From: Bacteroidota bacterium
Lineage (GTDB): Bacteria > Bacteroidota > Bacteroidia > Bacteroidales > Rikenellaceae
Assembly: GCA_015222165.1 (NCBI GenBank)
Contig: JADFUS010000042.1
Span: forward strand, 20,270 to 84,269
Length of the DNA: 64,000 nt
Direction: 5' to 3'
Under the pieces are notes generated by a model. It saw nothing but the letters and a program-made list of their open reading frames with translations, ran no database searches and was not told the DNA's origin. Shown piece after piece: positions 11,872-21,577 of this stretch. A program made the translations under genes and the position numbers. The stretch's first letter is position 1; every line of letters starts with the position of its first letter.

Positions 11872-13035
11872 CTATTCGTTTATTACTCCAGAAAAAACAA
11901 GTTCATGATCTTCTGTGTAACAAGCAGCGAATTGACCTGCTGTAATACTTCTTTGAGGTTCATCAAAAAAGATATAAGCCCCCTCTTTTTCAACTCTCAT
12001 ATAACCGTCTTGTAAAGGTTGACGATAACGAATACGTATTTTATAACGTCTCTCTTCACCTTCGTTCATTTCTAAATCTGGACGCAACCAATGCATCTCG
12101 TCAGCTCTTATAAACAAAGCTTTACGTTGCAACCCTTTATGAGTTTTACCTTGACCTACATATATCACATTACTAGCTATATCCGTAGCTATAATGAATA
12201 AAGGCTCGGCTTTTCCACCCACATTTAGACCTTTACGCTGACCCATAGTATAATATTGAGCTCCATTATGCTCGCCAACTTTTATACCATCTTCAGGTTT
12301 GTAAATATACGGTAAATGTTTCATATCTGTATCATAACCACCCCAACTATTTGGAATTTCTATGATGTCACCTTTCTTAGCCTTTAGCTTTTGTTGAAGA
12401 AAAACAGGCAAATTTACTTTTCCTACAAAACATATTCCTTGAGAATCTTTTCGTTGTGCCGTAGCAAGTTTCTGCTCTGTAGCAATAGCTCGAACAACAC
12501 TTTTATCTAAATCTCCTATTGGGAAAAGTGCTTTTTCTAACTGTTCTTGAGATAGTTGACAAAGAAAATAACTTTGATCTTTATTATTATCACAACCAGC
12601 AAGAAGACGATAACGTTCTTTTCCATCAACCATTATTGTCTCTTTTCGGCAATAATGACCTGTGGCAACATAATCTGCACCTAACTTTAACGCCTCTTTC
12701 ATAAAAGCGTCAAATTTTATCTCTCTATTGCATAAAACATCTGGATTTGGAGTTCGACCTTTTTCATATTCACTGAACATATAGTCTACTACTCTCTCAC
12801 GATATTCTACACTAAGATCAACATGATGGAAGGGTATATCTAATTTTCGAGATACCATTTCAGCAAAATTACGATCATCTTCCCATGTACATTCGGAAGT
12901 AATCATTCCTGTTGTATCATGCCAATTACGCATAAACAACGCAGTAACTTCATAACCTTGTTGTTTAAGTATATAAGCAGCAACACTTGAATCTACTCCT
13001 CCTGACATTCCTATTACTACGTGTTTCTTCTCCAT
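11872..13035 (-). CDS. mnmA: tRNA-specific 2-thiouridylase
   Basis: [27 protein letters not shown]-loop and [11 protein letters not shown]. Confidence 0.95.
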   Translation of the reverse strand: MEKKHVVIGMSGGVDSSVAAYILKQQGYEVTALFMRNWHDTTGMITSECTWEDDRNFAEMVSRKLDIPFHHVDLSVEYRERVVDYMFSEYEKGRTPNPDVLCNREIKFDAFMKEALKLGADYVATGHYCRKETIMVDGKERYRLLAGCDNNKDQSYFLCQLSQEQLEKALFPIGDLDKSVVRAIATEQKLATAQRKDSQGICFVGKVNLPVFLQQKLKAKKGDIIEIPNSWGGYDTDMKHLPYIYKPEDGIKVGEHNGAQYYTMGQRKGLNVGGKAEPLFIIATDIASNVIYVGQGKTHKGLQRKALFIRADEMHWLRPDLEMNEGEERRYKIRIRYRQPLQDGYMRVEKEGAYIFFDEPQRSITAGQFAACYTEDHELVFSGVINE

Positions 13036-13048
13036 TGTAAAGCTTTTG

Positions 13049-14026
13049 TTAAATCACACCCTCGTTTAAAATGGCATGAATATGTATTATTCCTCTATAT
13101 TTATTATCCTTATCGACAACAAGCAATTGAGTAATCTTACGTTTTTCCATAGCTGTAAAGGCATGGATAGCAAGTTCTTCATTATTTATTGTGTATGGCG
13201 ATTTTGTCATTATATCTGTAGCGATGATATTTTTGATATCGTGATGTTTTTGAAGCATACGACGAAGATCTCCGTCAGTAATTATGCCACATAAAAAACC
13301 TTTTTCATCTATAACAGCAGTTGCACCAAGTCTTTTACACGATATTTCTATTATCACTGTCTCCAAAGAAGCATCGGGAAGCACCGAAGGAATAGATTCA
13401 CTATCTACTAAATCCTCGACACGTACATAAAGTTGTTTTCCTAAAGCTCCACCTGGATGAACTTTTGCAAAATCGGCAGATGTAACTCCTTTTTTCTTTA
13501 AAAGACACATAGCCAAAGCATCTCCCATTACCAACTGAGCAGTAGTGCTAGATGTAGGAGCTAAGTTATTTGGACAAGCCTCATGATCTACATAGGTATT
13601 AATTATATAATCACAATTTTGATATAAGAATGATTTATCGTTTCCTACCATTCCTATTATTGGCATATCGCTTTTTATGTTTTTTATTAACGGTATTAAG
13701 ACTTTAATTTCTGGAGTGTTTCCACTTTTAGAAATACAGATTACAACATCGTTTGGCTGTATCATTCCCAAATCACCGTGAATAGCATCGGCAGCATGCA
13801 TGAATAATGATGGTGTACCAGTTGAATTTAATGTTGCAACTATCTTATTAGCTATTATGGCGCTCTTACCTATTCCAGTGATAATCAATCTTCCCTTACT
13901 TTTATAGATAAGCTCAACTATTTCAACAAAACTATCGTCAACGAAATTTTGAAGATTGTCGATTGCCTCAACCTCTGTTTTTATAACACTACAAGCAAAT
14001 TGCTTGATATCTATTTCTTTTTCCAA
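13049..14026 (-). CDS. kdsD: Arabinose-5-phosphate isomerase (KdsD/KpsF family, SIS plus CBS domains)
   Basis: SIS domain ([28 protein letters not shown]), [14 protein letters not shown], and two CBS domains. Confidence 0.92.
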   Translation of the reverse strand: MEKEIDIKQFACSVIKTEVEAIDNLQNFVDDSFVEIVELIYKSKGRLIITGIGKSAIIANKIVATLNSTGTPSLFMHAADAIHGDLGMIQPNDVVICISKSGNTPEIKVLIPLIKNIKSDMPIIGMVGNDKSFLYQNCDYIINTYVDHEACPNNLAPTSSTTAQLVMGDALAMCLLKKKGVTSADFAKVHPGGALGKQLYVRVEDLVDSESIPSVLPDASLETVIIEISCKRLGATAVIDEKGFLCGIITDGDLRRMLQKHHDIKNIIATDIMTKSPYTINNEELAIHAFTAMEKRKITQLLVVDKDNKYRGIIHIHAILNEGVI

Positions 14027-14036
14027 AGTATTGTAG

Positions 14037-14067
14037 TTTTTTCTTTAAAAAATATTTATTATATTTG
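14037..14067 (+). promoter_or_regulatory. recQ promoter
   Basis: TTTT (14037-14040), N19, TATATTTG (14060-14067), close to the Bacteroidetes consensus. Confidence 0.55.
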
Positions 14068-14125
14068 CACAAAGGTAATGCAAGTTTTTGAAATTCTGCA
14101 TTGTTATGAGATAAAAATTTAATAA

Positions 14126-16309
14126 ATGAATATTGAAACTTCTATCAGAGAGCATCTTAAGATAAATTTCGGTTTTTCTACTTTTAAAGGCAACCAAGAA
14201 AAAATCATTATAAACCTGATGAAAGGTAATGATACGTTTGTTCTTATGCCTACAGGAGGTGGCAAATCCCTATGCTATCAGCTCCCTGCGTTAATTATGG
14301 AGGGTGTAGCTATTGTTATATCTCCATTAATTGCATTGATGAAAAATCAAGTCGATGCAATGAGAGCACATGCTAATGATGAAAGCGTGGTACACTTTAT
14401 AAACTCATCACTAAATAAAGCATCATTAACAAAAGTTCATGCAGATGTTAGAAGTGGACGTACGAAACTACTATATTTTGCACCAGAATCTCTTACTAAA
14501 GAGGAGAACATTAATTTGCTAAAAAGTCTGAAAATTTCTTTTTATGCTATTGATGAGGCACATTGTATATCTGAATGGGGACATGATTTCCGTCCAGAAT
14601 ATAGACGTATAAGACCAATAATTGCAGAAATTGCTCCTGCTCCAATTATTGCACTTACTGCTACAGCTACGCCGAAAGTCCAGCTTGACATTCAGCGTAA
14701 CTTAGGAATGGAAGATGCCAATGTATATAAATCATCTTTTAACAGAGGTAATTTATATTATGAAGTTAGACCTAAAGTAAATCCAACTACAGAAATAATA
14801 AAATATATAAAACATAATTCAGGGAAATCTGGAATTATATATTGTCTGAGTCGTAAGAAGGTTGAAGAAGTGGCAAATGCTTTGCAAGTGAACGGTATAA
14901 GTGCCTTAGCATATCATGCTGGTATGGACGCCACACAAAGAGCCACAAATCAAGATAGATTTCTTAAAGAAGATGTTGATGTAATTGTTGCGACAATAGC
15001 TTTTGGTATGGGAATAGACAAACCTGATGTAAGATTTGTTATTCACTATGATATGCCAAAAAGTCTTGAAGGTTATTATCAAGAGACTGGACGTGCTGGA
15101 CGTGACGGAGGAGAGGGTGTTTGTATAACTTTTTATAGTTATAAAGATATTCAGAAACTTGAGAAATTCATGCAAGGAAAACCTATTTCAGAACAAGAGA
15201 TTGGTAAACTTCTTATTCAAGAGACTACAGCTTATGCAGAATCTTCTACATGTAGAAGAAAAATGCTACTGCACTATTTTGGAGAACCTTATAATGAAGA
15301 GGATTGTCACAACTGCGACAACTGTCTACACCCTAAAGAGAGTTTTGAAGGTAAAGATTATATTGTCAAAGCTCTAACAACTCTAAAAGAGATTGGTGGA
15401 CGTTTTAAAATAGACTATTTGATAAATATTATTATCGGTAAACCTACCGAATTAATAAAATCATATAAACATGATAAAGCTGAAAATTTCGGAATAGGAA
15501 AAGAGAAAGATTCTAAATTTTGGAATACAGTAATCAGAAAAGCTCTAATAAATTTATTTATAGACAAAGACATCGAGAGTTATGGTTTGTTGACTATAAA
15601 TGATTTAGGAAAAATATATATAGAGAATCCAACATCTATAAAAATAAGTTTGGATAATGAATACCCAGAAACTACAGGTGACGATTGTACTATGTCATCA
15701 CACAGAGGAGGAGCTTCGGACGAAAATCTTTTGAAAATGTTAAAAGATTTAAGAAAGAAAGTTGCTAAAGAGCATGATTTACCTCCTTATGTTATTTTCC
15801 AAGAACCTTCTTTAGATGATATGGCAACAATGTACCCTATCACTATGGAAGAACTTTGTAATGTCTCTGGTGTAGGAAAAGGTAAGGCTCACAAATTTGG
15901 AGCTGAATTTTTAGAATTTATAAAAAAATATGTTGAGGAAAATGAGATTAGTCGTCCTCAAGATATGGTTGTGAAGAGTGTTGTAAATAAAAGTGAAAAC
16001 AAAGTTTACATCATTAAGAGCATTGATAGAAAAATGGATTTAAGGGATATAGCCGCTGCAAAACATATTTCTATGGAAGATCTCCTTTCTGAAATTAAGG
16101 TTATAGTAAATTCTGGAACAAAACTAGATATCAACTATTACATCAATGAAGTAATGGACGAAGATAAAATAGATGATATTTATGATTATTTTAAAGAAGA
16201 TGCTGAATCTTACTCTTTAAAAGACGCTTCAGACGAACTTGGCTCAGACTATACCGATGAAGAAATAAGACTCGTAAAAATAAAATTTATTAGCGAGGTT
16301 GGAAACTAA
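14126..16309 (+). CDS. recQ: ATP-dependent DNA helicase RecQ
   Basis: PTGGGKSLCYQLPA, DEAHCISEWGHDFRPEY, QETGRAGRDG, zinc-binding cysteines, HRDC domain. Confidence 0.95.
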   Translation: MNIETSIREHLKINFGFSTFKGNQEKIIINLMKGNDTFVLMPTGGGKSLCYQLPALIMEGVAIVISPLIALMKNQVDAMRAHANDESVVHFINSSLNKASLTKVHADVRSGRTKLLYFAPESLTKEENINLLKSLKISFYAIDEAHCISEWGHDFRPEYRRIRPIIAEIAPAPIIALTATATPKVQLDIQRNLGMEDANVYKSSFNRGNLYYEVRPKVNPTTEIIKYIKHNSGKSGIIYCLSRKKVEEVANALQVNGISALAYHAGMDATQRATNQDRFLKEDVDVIVATIAFGMGIDKPDVRFVIHYDMPKSLEGYYQETGRAGRDGGEGVCITFYSYKDIQKLEKFMQGKPISEQEIGKLLIQETTAYAESSTCRRKMLLHYFGEPYNEEDCHNCDNCLHPKESFEGKDYIVKALTTLKEIGGRFKIDYLINIIIGKPTELIKSYKHDKAENFGIGKEKDSKFWNTVIRKALINLFIDKDIESYGLLTINDLGKIYIENPTSIKISLDNEYPETTGDDCTMSSHRGGASDENLLKMLKDLRKKVAKEHDLPPYVIFQEPSLDDMATMYPITMEELCNVSGVGKGKAHKFGAEFLEFIKKYVEENEISRPQDMVVKSVVNKSENKVYIIKSIDRKMDLRDIAAAKHISMEDLLSEIKVIVNSGTKLDINYYINEVMDEDKIDDIYDYFKEDAESYSLKDASDELGSDYTDEEIRLVKIKFISEVGN

Positions 16310-16368
16310 TTCTAACACAAATAAAAATACGTCTTCAGACTTTGCCTTTAGACCTTAGACAATAAAAA

Positions 16369-17181
16369 ATGTACGTAAAACCAAAAAAACACTTAGGACA
16401 ACATTTCCTTAAAGATTTATCAATCGCACAAGACATTGCCGAAAGTCTAAAAGATGTAAAATGCCCAGATGCTCTAGAAATAGGACCTGGAACAGGTGTT
16501 CTTACACAATTTCTTATAAAACGTGAGGATATAAAACTTACAGCTGTAGAAGTTGACAGAGAGAGTATAGCATACCTTAATGAAAACTATCCAGAGCTTA
16601 CTCCACGTCTTATAGAGGGTGACTTTCTAAGAATGAATCTTGCAGAGATGTTCCCTAATGGGGTAAATATAATAGGAAATTTTCCTTATAATATATCGTC
16701 ACAAATATATTTTAAGATATTAGAATATAAAGACTACGTTCCTCAGTCTGTAGGCATGATACAAAAGGAAGTTGCCGAACGTATATCTGAGAAACCAGGT
16801 AAAAAAGGATATGGCATATTAAGCGTTTTTCTTCAAGCATTTTATGATATAGAGTATCTTTTCACCGTGAATCCAGATGTTTTCAATCCGCCACCAAAAG
16901 TAAGAAGTGCGGTAATAAGAATTACGAGAAACAACCGTAAGAGTTTAGATTGCGATGCAAAATTATTTAAGAAAGTTGTCAAGGGAACTTTCCTACATAA
17001 AAGAAAGATGATGCGTAACTCTGTGAGAACAGCATTTCCAACATTTGTTGGAGACCACGAATTTTTCACACGTCGTCCTGAAACATTAAGTGTTGATGAG
17101 TTTATAGAATTAACAAATTTCATAGAAAAGAACACACCAGCAGTAGCACCCAAAGAAGAAAAAGAAACAACAACAAAATAA
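16369..17181 (+). CDS. rsmA: 16S rRNA (adenine1518/1519-N6)-dimethyltransferase
   Basis: KPKKHLGQHFLKD, LEIGPGTGVLT, NFPYNISSQI. Confidence 0.94.
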   Translation: MYVKPKKHLGQHFLKDLSIAQDIAESLKDVKCPDALEIGPGTGVLTQFLIKREDIKLTAVEVDRESIAYLNENYPELTPRLIEGDFLRMNLAEMFPNGVNIIGNFPYNISSQIYFKILEYKDYVPQSVGMIQKEVAERISEKPGKKGYGILSVFLQAFYDIEYLFTVNPDVFNPPPKVRSAVIRITRNNRKSLDCDAKLFKKVVKGTFLHKRKMMRNSVRTAFPTFVGDHEFFTRRPETLSVDEFIELTNFIEKNTPAVAPKEEKETTTK

Positions 17182-17185
17182 AATA

Positions 17186-17228
17186 ATAAAGCGTCACTCA
17201 CTCGAGCGACGCTTTATTTTGTTTTATA
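17186..17228. repeat. 43-bp direct repeat copy 1, containing a hairpin terminator
   Basis: ataaagcgtcactcactcgagCgacgctttattttgttttata. Matches 19646-19688 except for one base. Stem aaagcgtc/gacgcttt followed by TTTTGTTTT. Confidence 0.93.
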
Positions 17229-17241
17229 ATCATTAAAAAAA

Positions 17242-18501
17242 TTATTTAGAATTAATTTTTGTCATTATTACTATATATTCTTCCGTCATAGTACTAACAT
17301 TTATTCCTTTTTTATTTGTTGGACTTGTTTTCAAAGGCATTCTTTTATTAGGTATAGAACGCACATATGTAATATCATGCTTAAATCCATTTTGTTCAAA
17401 AATTTCAGCAGTAAAATAATCTAACGGTATTTGTACTTTTTTTACTGTTCTATTACCAACAACATAACATATTCTACCTCCTTTTCTTATTAACGTAGAA
17501 ATATTTTTTATAGATTGAGAATATTCCGAAAGAAAAGTTACTACTTCATAATAACGCTTAATATCTATATTTTTTATTAATTCTAATTCTTTATAAATAG
17601 AATTAGTCTTAAAATTATCAACAACTATAGGAATTCCTCCCATCAATGTTTTATCTATATTTTTTGCATTAGGAAAATTAAACCATTCACTTGACCATCT
17701 AGAATATTGACCATAAGCAACAGTAGTTTTACTATCTCCATATGGAGGAGATGTTACAACCATATCAACACTGTTTTTTTTAATAATAGAATTGGGAATA
17801 CCATGAATACTATTACAATCTAAAACAATTGCATTACAATCATTTCTATTTAAGATAAAACTTTCTAAACCCTTTAAATTTCTTATGATTTTATTTTTAA
17901 ATAATAAAAATGGATTAGGATTATATGTTGGAATTTTAGATTTCTCAATACGGTAACGTTTAAATTCTCCATTTCTCGTATAAGAAACTTCTCTTATTAT
18001 TTCTGATAAAGCTAAAAGAAAAAAAGGTTTAATTTCTTTATTTTCAATATCGTCTATAGAAGTAGACAAATATTTCAATTTAACTAAATTCTCATTACTA
18101 TACCAATATTCATGTTTAGTTATATTAACATAATCATTTTCATTATACTGATATTCATTCGGATTAAAATTATCTAATTTATAACATAATAATAAATATG
18201 AACATTTTATCTCACTAACATTAAACGTACTAATTTTTACTTCTGCGATAAATCTAGCCAGAGGATTAATATCAAAACCTATAGAATTAATTCCCCTAAT
18301 AGAAGATTCTACCAAAGTTGTTCCAGATCCCATATAAGGATCTAATATTAGATTTATTTTTTTGCTTGGTGCAAATTCAGTTATTAACTTTCTTGCAATT
18401 TGAGGAATCATCATTGCGGGATAATTATGATAACAATGAGTGTATTCCTTTGTATTTGAATTTCTGAAATCCCATTCAGATGAATATTTTCTTTTATACA
18501 T
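17242..18501 (-). CDS. Type II DNA methyltransferase (TSPPY type; m4C or m6A)
   Basis: ILDPYMGSGTTLVESSIRGINSIGFDINPLA (AdoMet motif) and MVVTSPPYGDSKT (catalytic TSPPY motif). Confidence 0.9.
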   Translation of the reverse strand: MYKRKYSSEWDFRNSNTKEYTHCYHNYPAMMIPQIARKLITEFAPSKKINLILDPYMGSGTTLVESSIRGINSIGFDINPLARFIAEVKISTFNVSEIKCSYLLLCYKLDNFNPNEYQYNENDYVNITKHEYWYSNENLVKLKYLSTSIDDIENKEIKPFFLLALSEIIREVSYTRNGEFKRYRIEKSKIPTYNPNPFLLFKNKIIRNLKGLESFILNRNDCNAIVLDCNSIHGIPNSIIKKNSVDMVVTSPPYGDSKTTVAYGQYSRWSSEWFNFPNAKNIDKTLMGGIPIVVDNFKTNSIYKELELIKNIDIKRYYEVVTFLSEYSQSIKNISTLIRKGGRICYVVGNRTVKKVQIPLDYFTAEIFEQNGFKHDITYVRSIPNKRMPLKTSPTNKKGINVSTMTEEYIVIMTKINSK

Positions 18502-18524
18502 AGCAATATTATAATTATTTTCTA

Positions 18525-18532
18525 CAAAGATA
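18525..18532 (-). promoter_or_regulatory. Candidate -7 element (TATCTTTG) for the methyltransferase gene
   Basis: The minus strand reads TATCTTTG, matching the Bacteroidetes TAnnTTTG -7 consensus, 24 bp upstream of the start codon. Confidence 0.5.
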
Positions 18533-18539
18533 ATAAAAT

Positions 18540-18556
18540 ACTCTCAATATGAGAGT
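18540..18556. promoter_or_regulatory. Palindrome ACTCTCA-ATA-TGAGAGT, candidate C-box
   Basis: Perfect 7-bp inverted repeat in the divergent methyltransferase/controller intergenic region. Confidence 0.6.
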
Positions 18557-18584
18557 GGTTTTAAATAAAAAATAAAAGATCTTT

Positions 18585-18599
18585 ACTCACAAAATGAGT
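18585..18599. promoter_or_regulatory. Palindrome ACTCA-CAAAA-TGAGT, candidate second C-box
   Basis: Perfect 5-bp inverted repeat sharing the ACTC/GAGT half-sites with 18540-18556. Ends 5 bp before the controller start codon. Confidence 0.5.
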
Positions 18600-18604
18600 G
18601 CAAA

Positions 18605-18907
18605 ATGAATATAAAGAAAACAAACTTTCAATTAAAAGTTATAAACACAATAAAAGAATTAAGACAAAATCAAAATGTCACACAAGCATTAGTTAGTGAT
18701 ATACTTAATCTTAATAGTTACGGTTTAATTGGCAATATAGAAAGCCCTAAATTTCCACATAAATATACACTAAAACAAATAAATAAATTATGTAAAGAAT
18801 TTAATTACCCTATAAAATTTATTTTTTTAAGTAGTAATGAATTAACATTAGAAAAAGATGAAATAATTGAATGTTTAATAAAAAAAATAATTGAATATGA
18901 TGGATAA
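18605..18907 (+). CDS. Small helix-turn-helix protein, candidate RM controller (C) protein
   Basis: 100 aa XRE-like HTH (IKELRQNQNVTQALVSDILNLNSYGLIGNIE). Divergent from the methyltransferase and overlapping the start of the restriction endonuclease ORF. Confidence 0.65.
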   Translation: MNIKKTNFQLKVINTIKELRQNQNVTQALVSDILNLNSYGLIGNIESPKFPHKYTLKQINKLCKEFNYPIKFIFLSSNELTLEKDEIIECLIKKIIEYDG

Positions 18908-19640
18908 AAATTTAATTTTAAAAGAATTTAATAGAATTAAAAATCTAGGATTTATTAAAAGTAATAGAAGTAATAACACAGGTATTGGTAAAACATTTGA
19001 AGACTACTTAGGTGTCGATGAAAATAACTACAAGGCTCCTGATTTCGCAGGATTTGAAGTAAAAAGCAAAAGAACCGAAACAAATTCATATTTAACACTA
19101 TTTACAAAAAGTCCAACACATCCACCAAAAGTTAACACTTATTTACGAGATAAATATGGAGAAGAATATACAACCAATCAAAATTTAAAAAAACTACATA
19201 CTTCTATCTTTTCTGATAAATATAATTCTTATAGAAAGAAATATAATTTCAAAATAGAAAATGATAAGATCAACAAAAAAATTATTATTAAGATAAAAGA
19301 TATACAAACAAAGGATATAGATAATTCTACATATTGGACTTACAACGAATTAGAAAAATGTTTAAAATTAAAATTAAATGCTCTTTTTTTTGTATATGCA
19401 GATACTAAAATAGAAAAAGGAGTAGAATATTTTCATTATAAAAAAGCTGAAATATACATAAAACCTTCTCTCAATAAATTTATAGATTTAATTGACAATG
19501 GAAAATTAATGATTGATATTAGAATTGGCTCATATAAAAGTGGAAAAAATTGCGGAAAGCCTCATGATCACGGAACAGGATTTAGAATAAAACCCAGTGA
19601 CTTATATTCTTTATATGAAGAAAAAATAGATATTGAATAG
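18891..19640 (+). CDS. Restriction endonuclease, MvaI/BcnI-like family
   Basis: GIGKTFEDYLGVDENNYKAPDFAGFEVKSKR (D-x(n)-E-x-K nuclease core) and C-terminal GKPHDHGTGFRI resemble MvaI/BcnI-type enzymes. Genomic context is an adjacent methyltransferase and C-like gene. Confidence 0.75.
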   Translation: MNMMDKNLILKEFNRIKNLGFIKSNRSNNTGIGKTFEDYLGVDENNYKAPDFAGFEVKSKRTETNSYLTLFTKSPTHPPKVNTYLRDKYGEEYTTNQNLKKLHTSIFSDKYNSYRKKYNFKIENDKINKKIIIKIKDIQTKDIDNSTYWTYNELEKCLKLKLNALFFVYADTKIEKGVEYFHYKKAEIYIKPSLNKFIDLIDNGKLMIDIRIGSYKSGKNCGKPHDHGTGFRIKPSDLYSLYEEKIDIE

Positions 19641-19645
19641 AAAAG

Positions 19646-19688
19646 ATAAAGCGTCACTCACTCGAGAGACGCTTTATTTTGTTTTATA
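19646..19688. repeat. 43-bp direct repeat copy 2, containing a hairpin terminator
   Basis: ataaagcgtcactcactcgagAgacgctttattttgttttata. 42/43 identical to 17186-17228; includes the stop codon of the downstream minus-strand gene. Confidence 0.93.
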
Positions 19689-20328
19689 TTATCGTTGTAG
19701 CAACTATATATGAACTTGTTGTTTTGTCTGACAATAAAGCCTCAACCTCTTTTGGGAAATGACGATGTTGTGACGCAAGATAAATCGCTAACGCATTTGC
19801 TTCTCCTCGCTCAAGTTCTAGTGTTGCTAAAACTTTTGCCTTCTGATAAAATGCCTCATATAAAGCATTATCATTTTCAGAATATTTAGATCTTAAACGT
19901 TTGCCAACTATCATTAAAGCCATACGTCTAAGCTCTGGAGTATCTATCCATTGCAAAGCAACTTCTAAAGCACAAGGTGCTCCGAAAAAAAGCATCGTTG
20001 AAGCATTTTCAGCTATTTCTAAAGAGTGGAAAGATTTACTCCATTTCTCCATTTGATCGGAAGTTACCTTCTCGCAATCATCTACATATATTCCTGCTAA
20101 TTTCAATTCACGAATTTCACTATTAAAAAGCGACAAAGCTAATTCATGATTTCCTTTATGTAATTGTGCTTGCTCTTTTACACGAGGAATAGCTACGCCA
20201 TAACTAAAATAAGGCTCTCCCCCTATAAGTTTTTCCATAGTTCCAACAACAGCACCATTCATCTGTGTGCGTAATTCCACAAGCATAGATTTTTTAATAT
20301 CTATAAATTTATCTTCTATTTTAGTCAT
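19684..20328 (-). CDS. DNA alkylation repair (AlkD-like, HEAT-repeat) family protein
   Basis: SYGVAIPRVKEQAQLHKGNHELALSLFNSEIRELKLAGIYV resembles the AlkD-family pattern; alpha-helical throughout. Confidence 0.5.
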   Translation of the reverse strand: MTKIEDKFIDIKKSMLVELRTQMNGAVVGTMEKLIGGEPYFSYGVAIPRVKEQAQLHKGNHELALSLFNSEIRELKLAGIYVDDCEKVTSDQMEKWSKSFHSLEIAENASTMLFFGAPCALEVALQWIDTPELRRMALMIVGKRLRSKYSENDNALYEAFYQKAKVLATLELERGEANALAIYLASQHRHFPKEVEALLSDKTTSSYIVATTII

Positions 20329-20390
20329 TCCAAAAAATGTTTAGTATTTTTACAGCGTAAAAGTAATAAAAAAAGAGAGTAAGTCAAAAT

Positions 20391-21419
20391 ATGATAAAAG
20401 TTAGCGTTGTTATACTAAATTGGAACGGTGAAGAACTTATGAAAAAGTTTTTGCCTTCAATTGTGGAATTTACACCCAAAGATATTGCTGAGGTCGTTGT
20501 TGCAGATAACGGATCTACAGATGGCTCGGTAGAGTGGCTAAAAAGTACTTTTCCCGAAGTCCGTATTATTATATTAGATAAGAACTACGGATTCACTGGA
20601 GGATATAATAGAGCGTTAAAACAAATAGATGCTAAATATTATGTACTTCTGAATTCTGACGTCGAAGTCAAAGAAGATTATATAACACCACTATACGAGA
20701 TGGCAGAAGCTGACGAAAAAGTCGGCGTATTGATGCCTAAATTATTATCTCAGAAAGAACCTAACAAATTTGAGTATGCTGGAGCATGTGGAGGTTTTGT
20801 AGACTCTCTATATTTTCCATACTGTAGAGGTCGATTGCTCGGAGATACAGAAGAAGATATGGGACAATATGACACTCCAAAAGAGATATTCTGGGCTTCT
20901 GGAGCGTGTTTTTTTGTACGTTCAGAACTTTACAACTCACTGGGCGGATTAGATAACGATTTTTTTGCACATTTCGAAGAGATAGATCTTTGCTGGAGAA
21001 TACAACGTGTAGGTTATAAGATAATGGTAAACCCCAAAGCAAGGGTATTTCATTTGGGAGGAGCAACTCTTGACAATACTTCCCCACGAAAATTATATTT
21101 TAATTTTCGAAATAGTCTATATATGATTCATAAAAATGCACGTAAAGAGAGACTATATGGAATAATAATTTGCAGAATGATTATTGACGGTTTTATAGCT
21201 GTGGCATATCTTCTAAAATTACAACCAAAATATTTTGTATCAGTGCTAAAAGCTCACATATCATATTACAAAAACATACCTAAATTAAGCACAAAAAGAC
21301 AGTTAATGTCCAAAAAGGTAACAAAAAAATATAAGTTTAAAGGAGTAGGAAAAGGTTTAGTTATCTTATCTTTTATACCTTTTGTTAAAAATTCGCTGAG
21401 GTCGATTTTTTCGAAATAA
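20391..21419 (+). CDS. Glycosyltransferase family 2
   Basis: VSVVILNWNGEELMKKFLPSI, VVADNGSTDGSVEWL, LLNSDVEV. Confidence 0.9.
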   Translation: MIKVSVVILNWNGEELMKKFLPSIVEFTPKDIAEVVVADNGSTDGSVEWLKSTFPEVRIIILDKNYGFTGGYNRALKQIDAKYYVLLNSDVEVKEDYITPLYEMAEADEKVGVLMPKLLSQKEPNKFEYAGACGGFVDSLYFPYCRGRLLGDTEEDMGQYDTPKEIFWASGACFFVRSELYNSLGGLDNDFFAHFEEIDLCWRIQRVGYKIMVNPKARVFHLGGATLDNTSPRKLYFNFRNSLYMIHKNARKERLYGIIICRMIIDGFIAVAYLLKLQPKYFVSVLKAHISYYKNIPKLSTKRQLMSKKVTKKYKFKGVGKGLVILSFIPFVKNSLRSIFSK

Positions 21420-21420
21420 A

Positions 21421-21450
21421 TTTGTTTTGAAAAAAAAATTGCTATCTTTG
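21421..21450 (+). promoter_or_regulatory. Candidate promoter for the etfBA-acd operon
   Basis: TTTG (21421-21424), N18, TATCTTTG (21443-21450): Bacteroidetes -33/-7 consensus. Confidence 0.6.
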
Positions 21451-21577
21451 ACAATTGATAACTTGCATAAATAATGATATAATCGACCTATGGGCATATA
21501 TACTTATAGTCAAATTGAAAGTAAAATGTTCATTTTATAGTTAGATTATGTACTCAAATAATTAAGAAAATTTAGTT

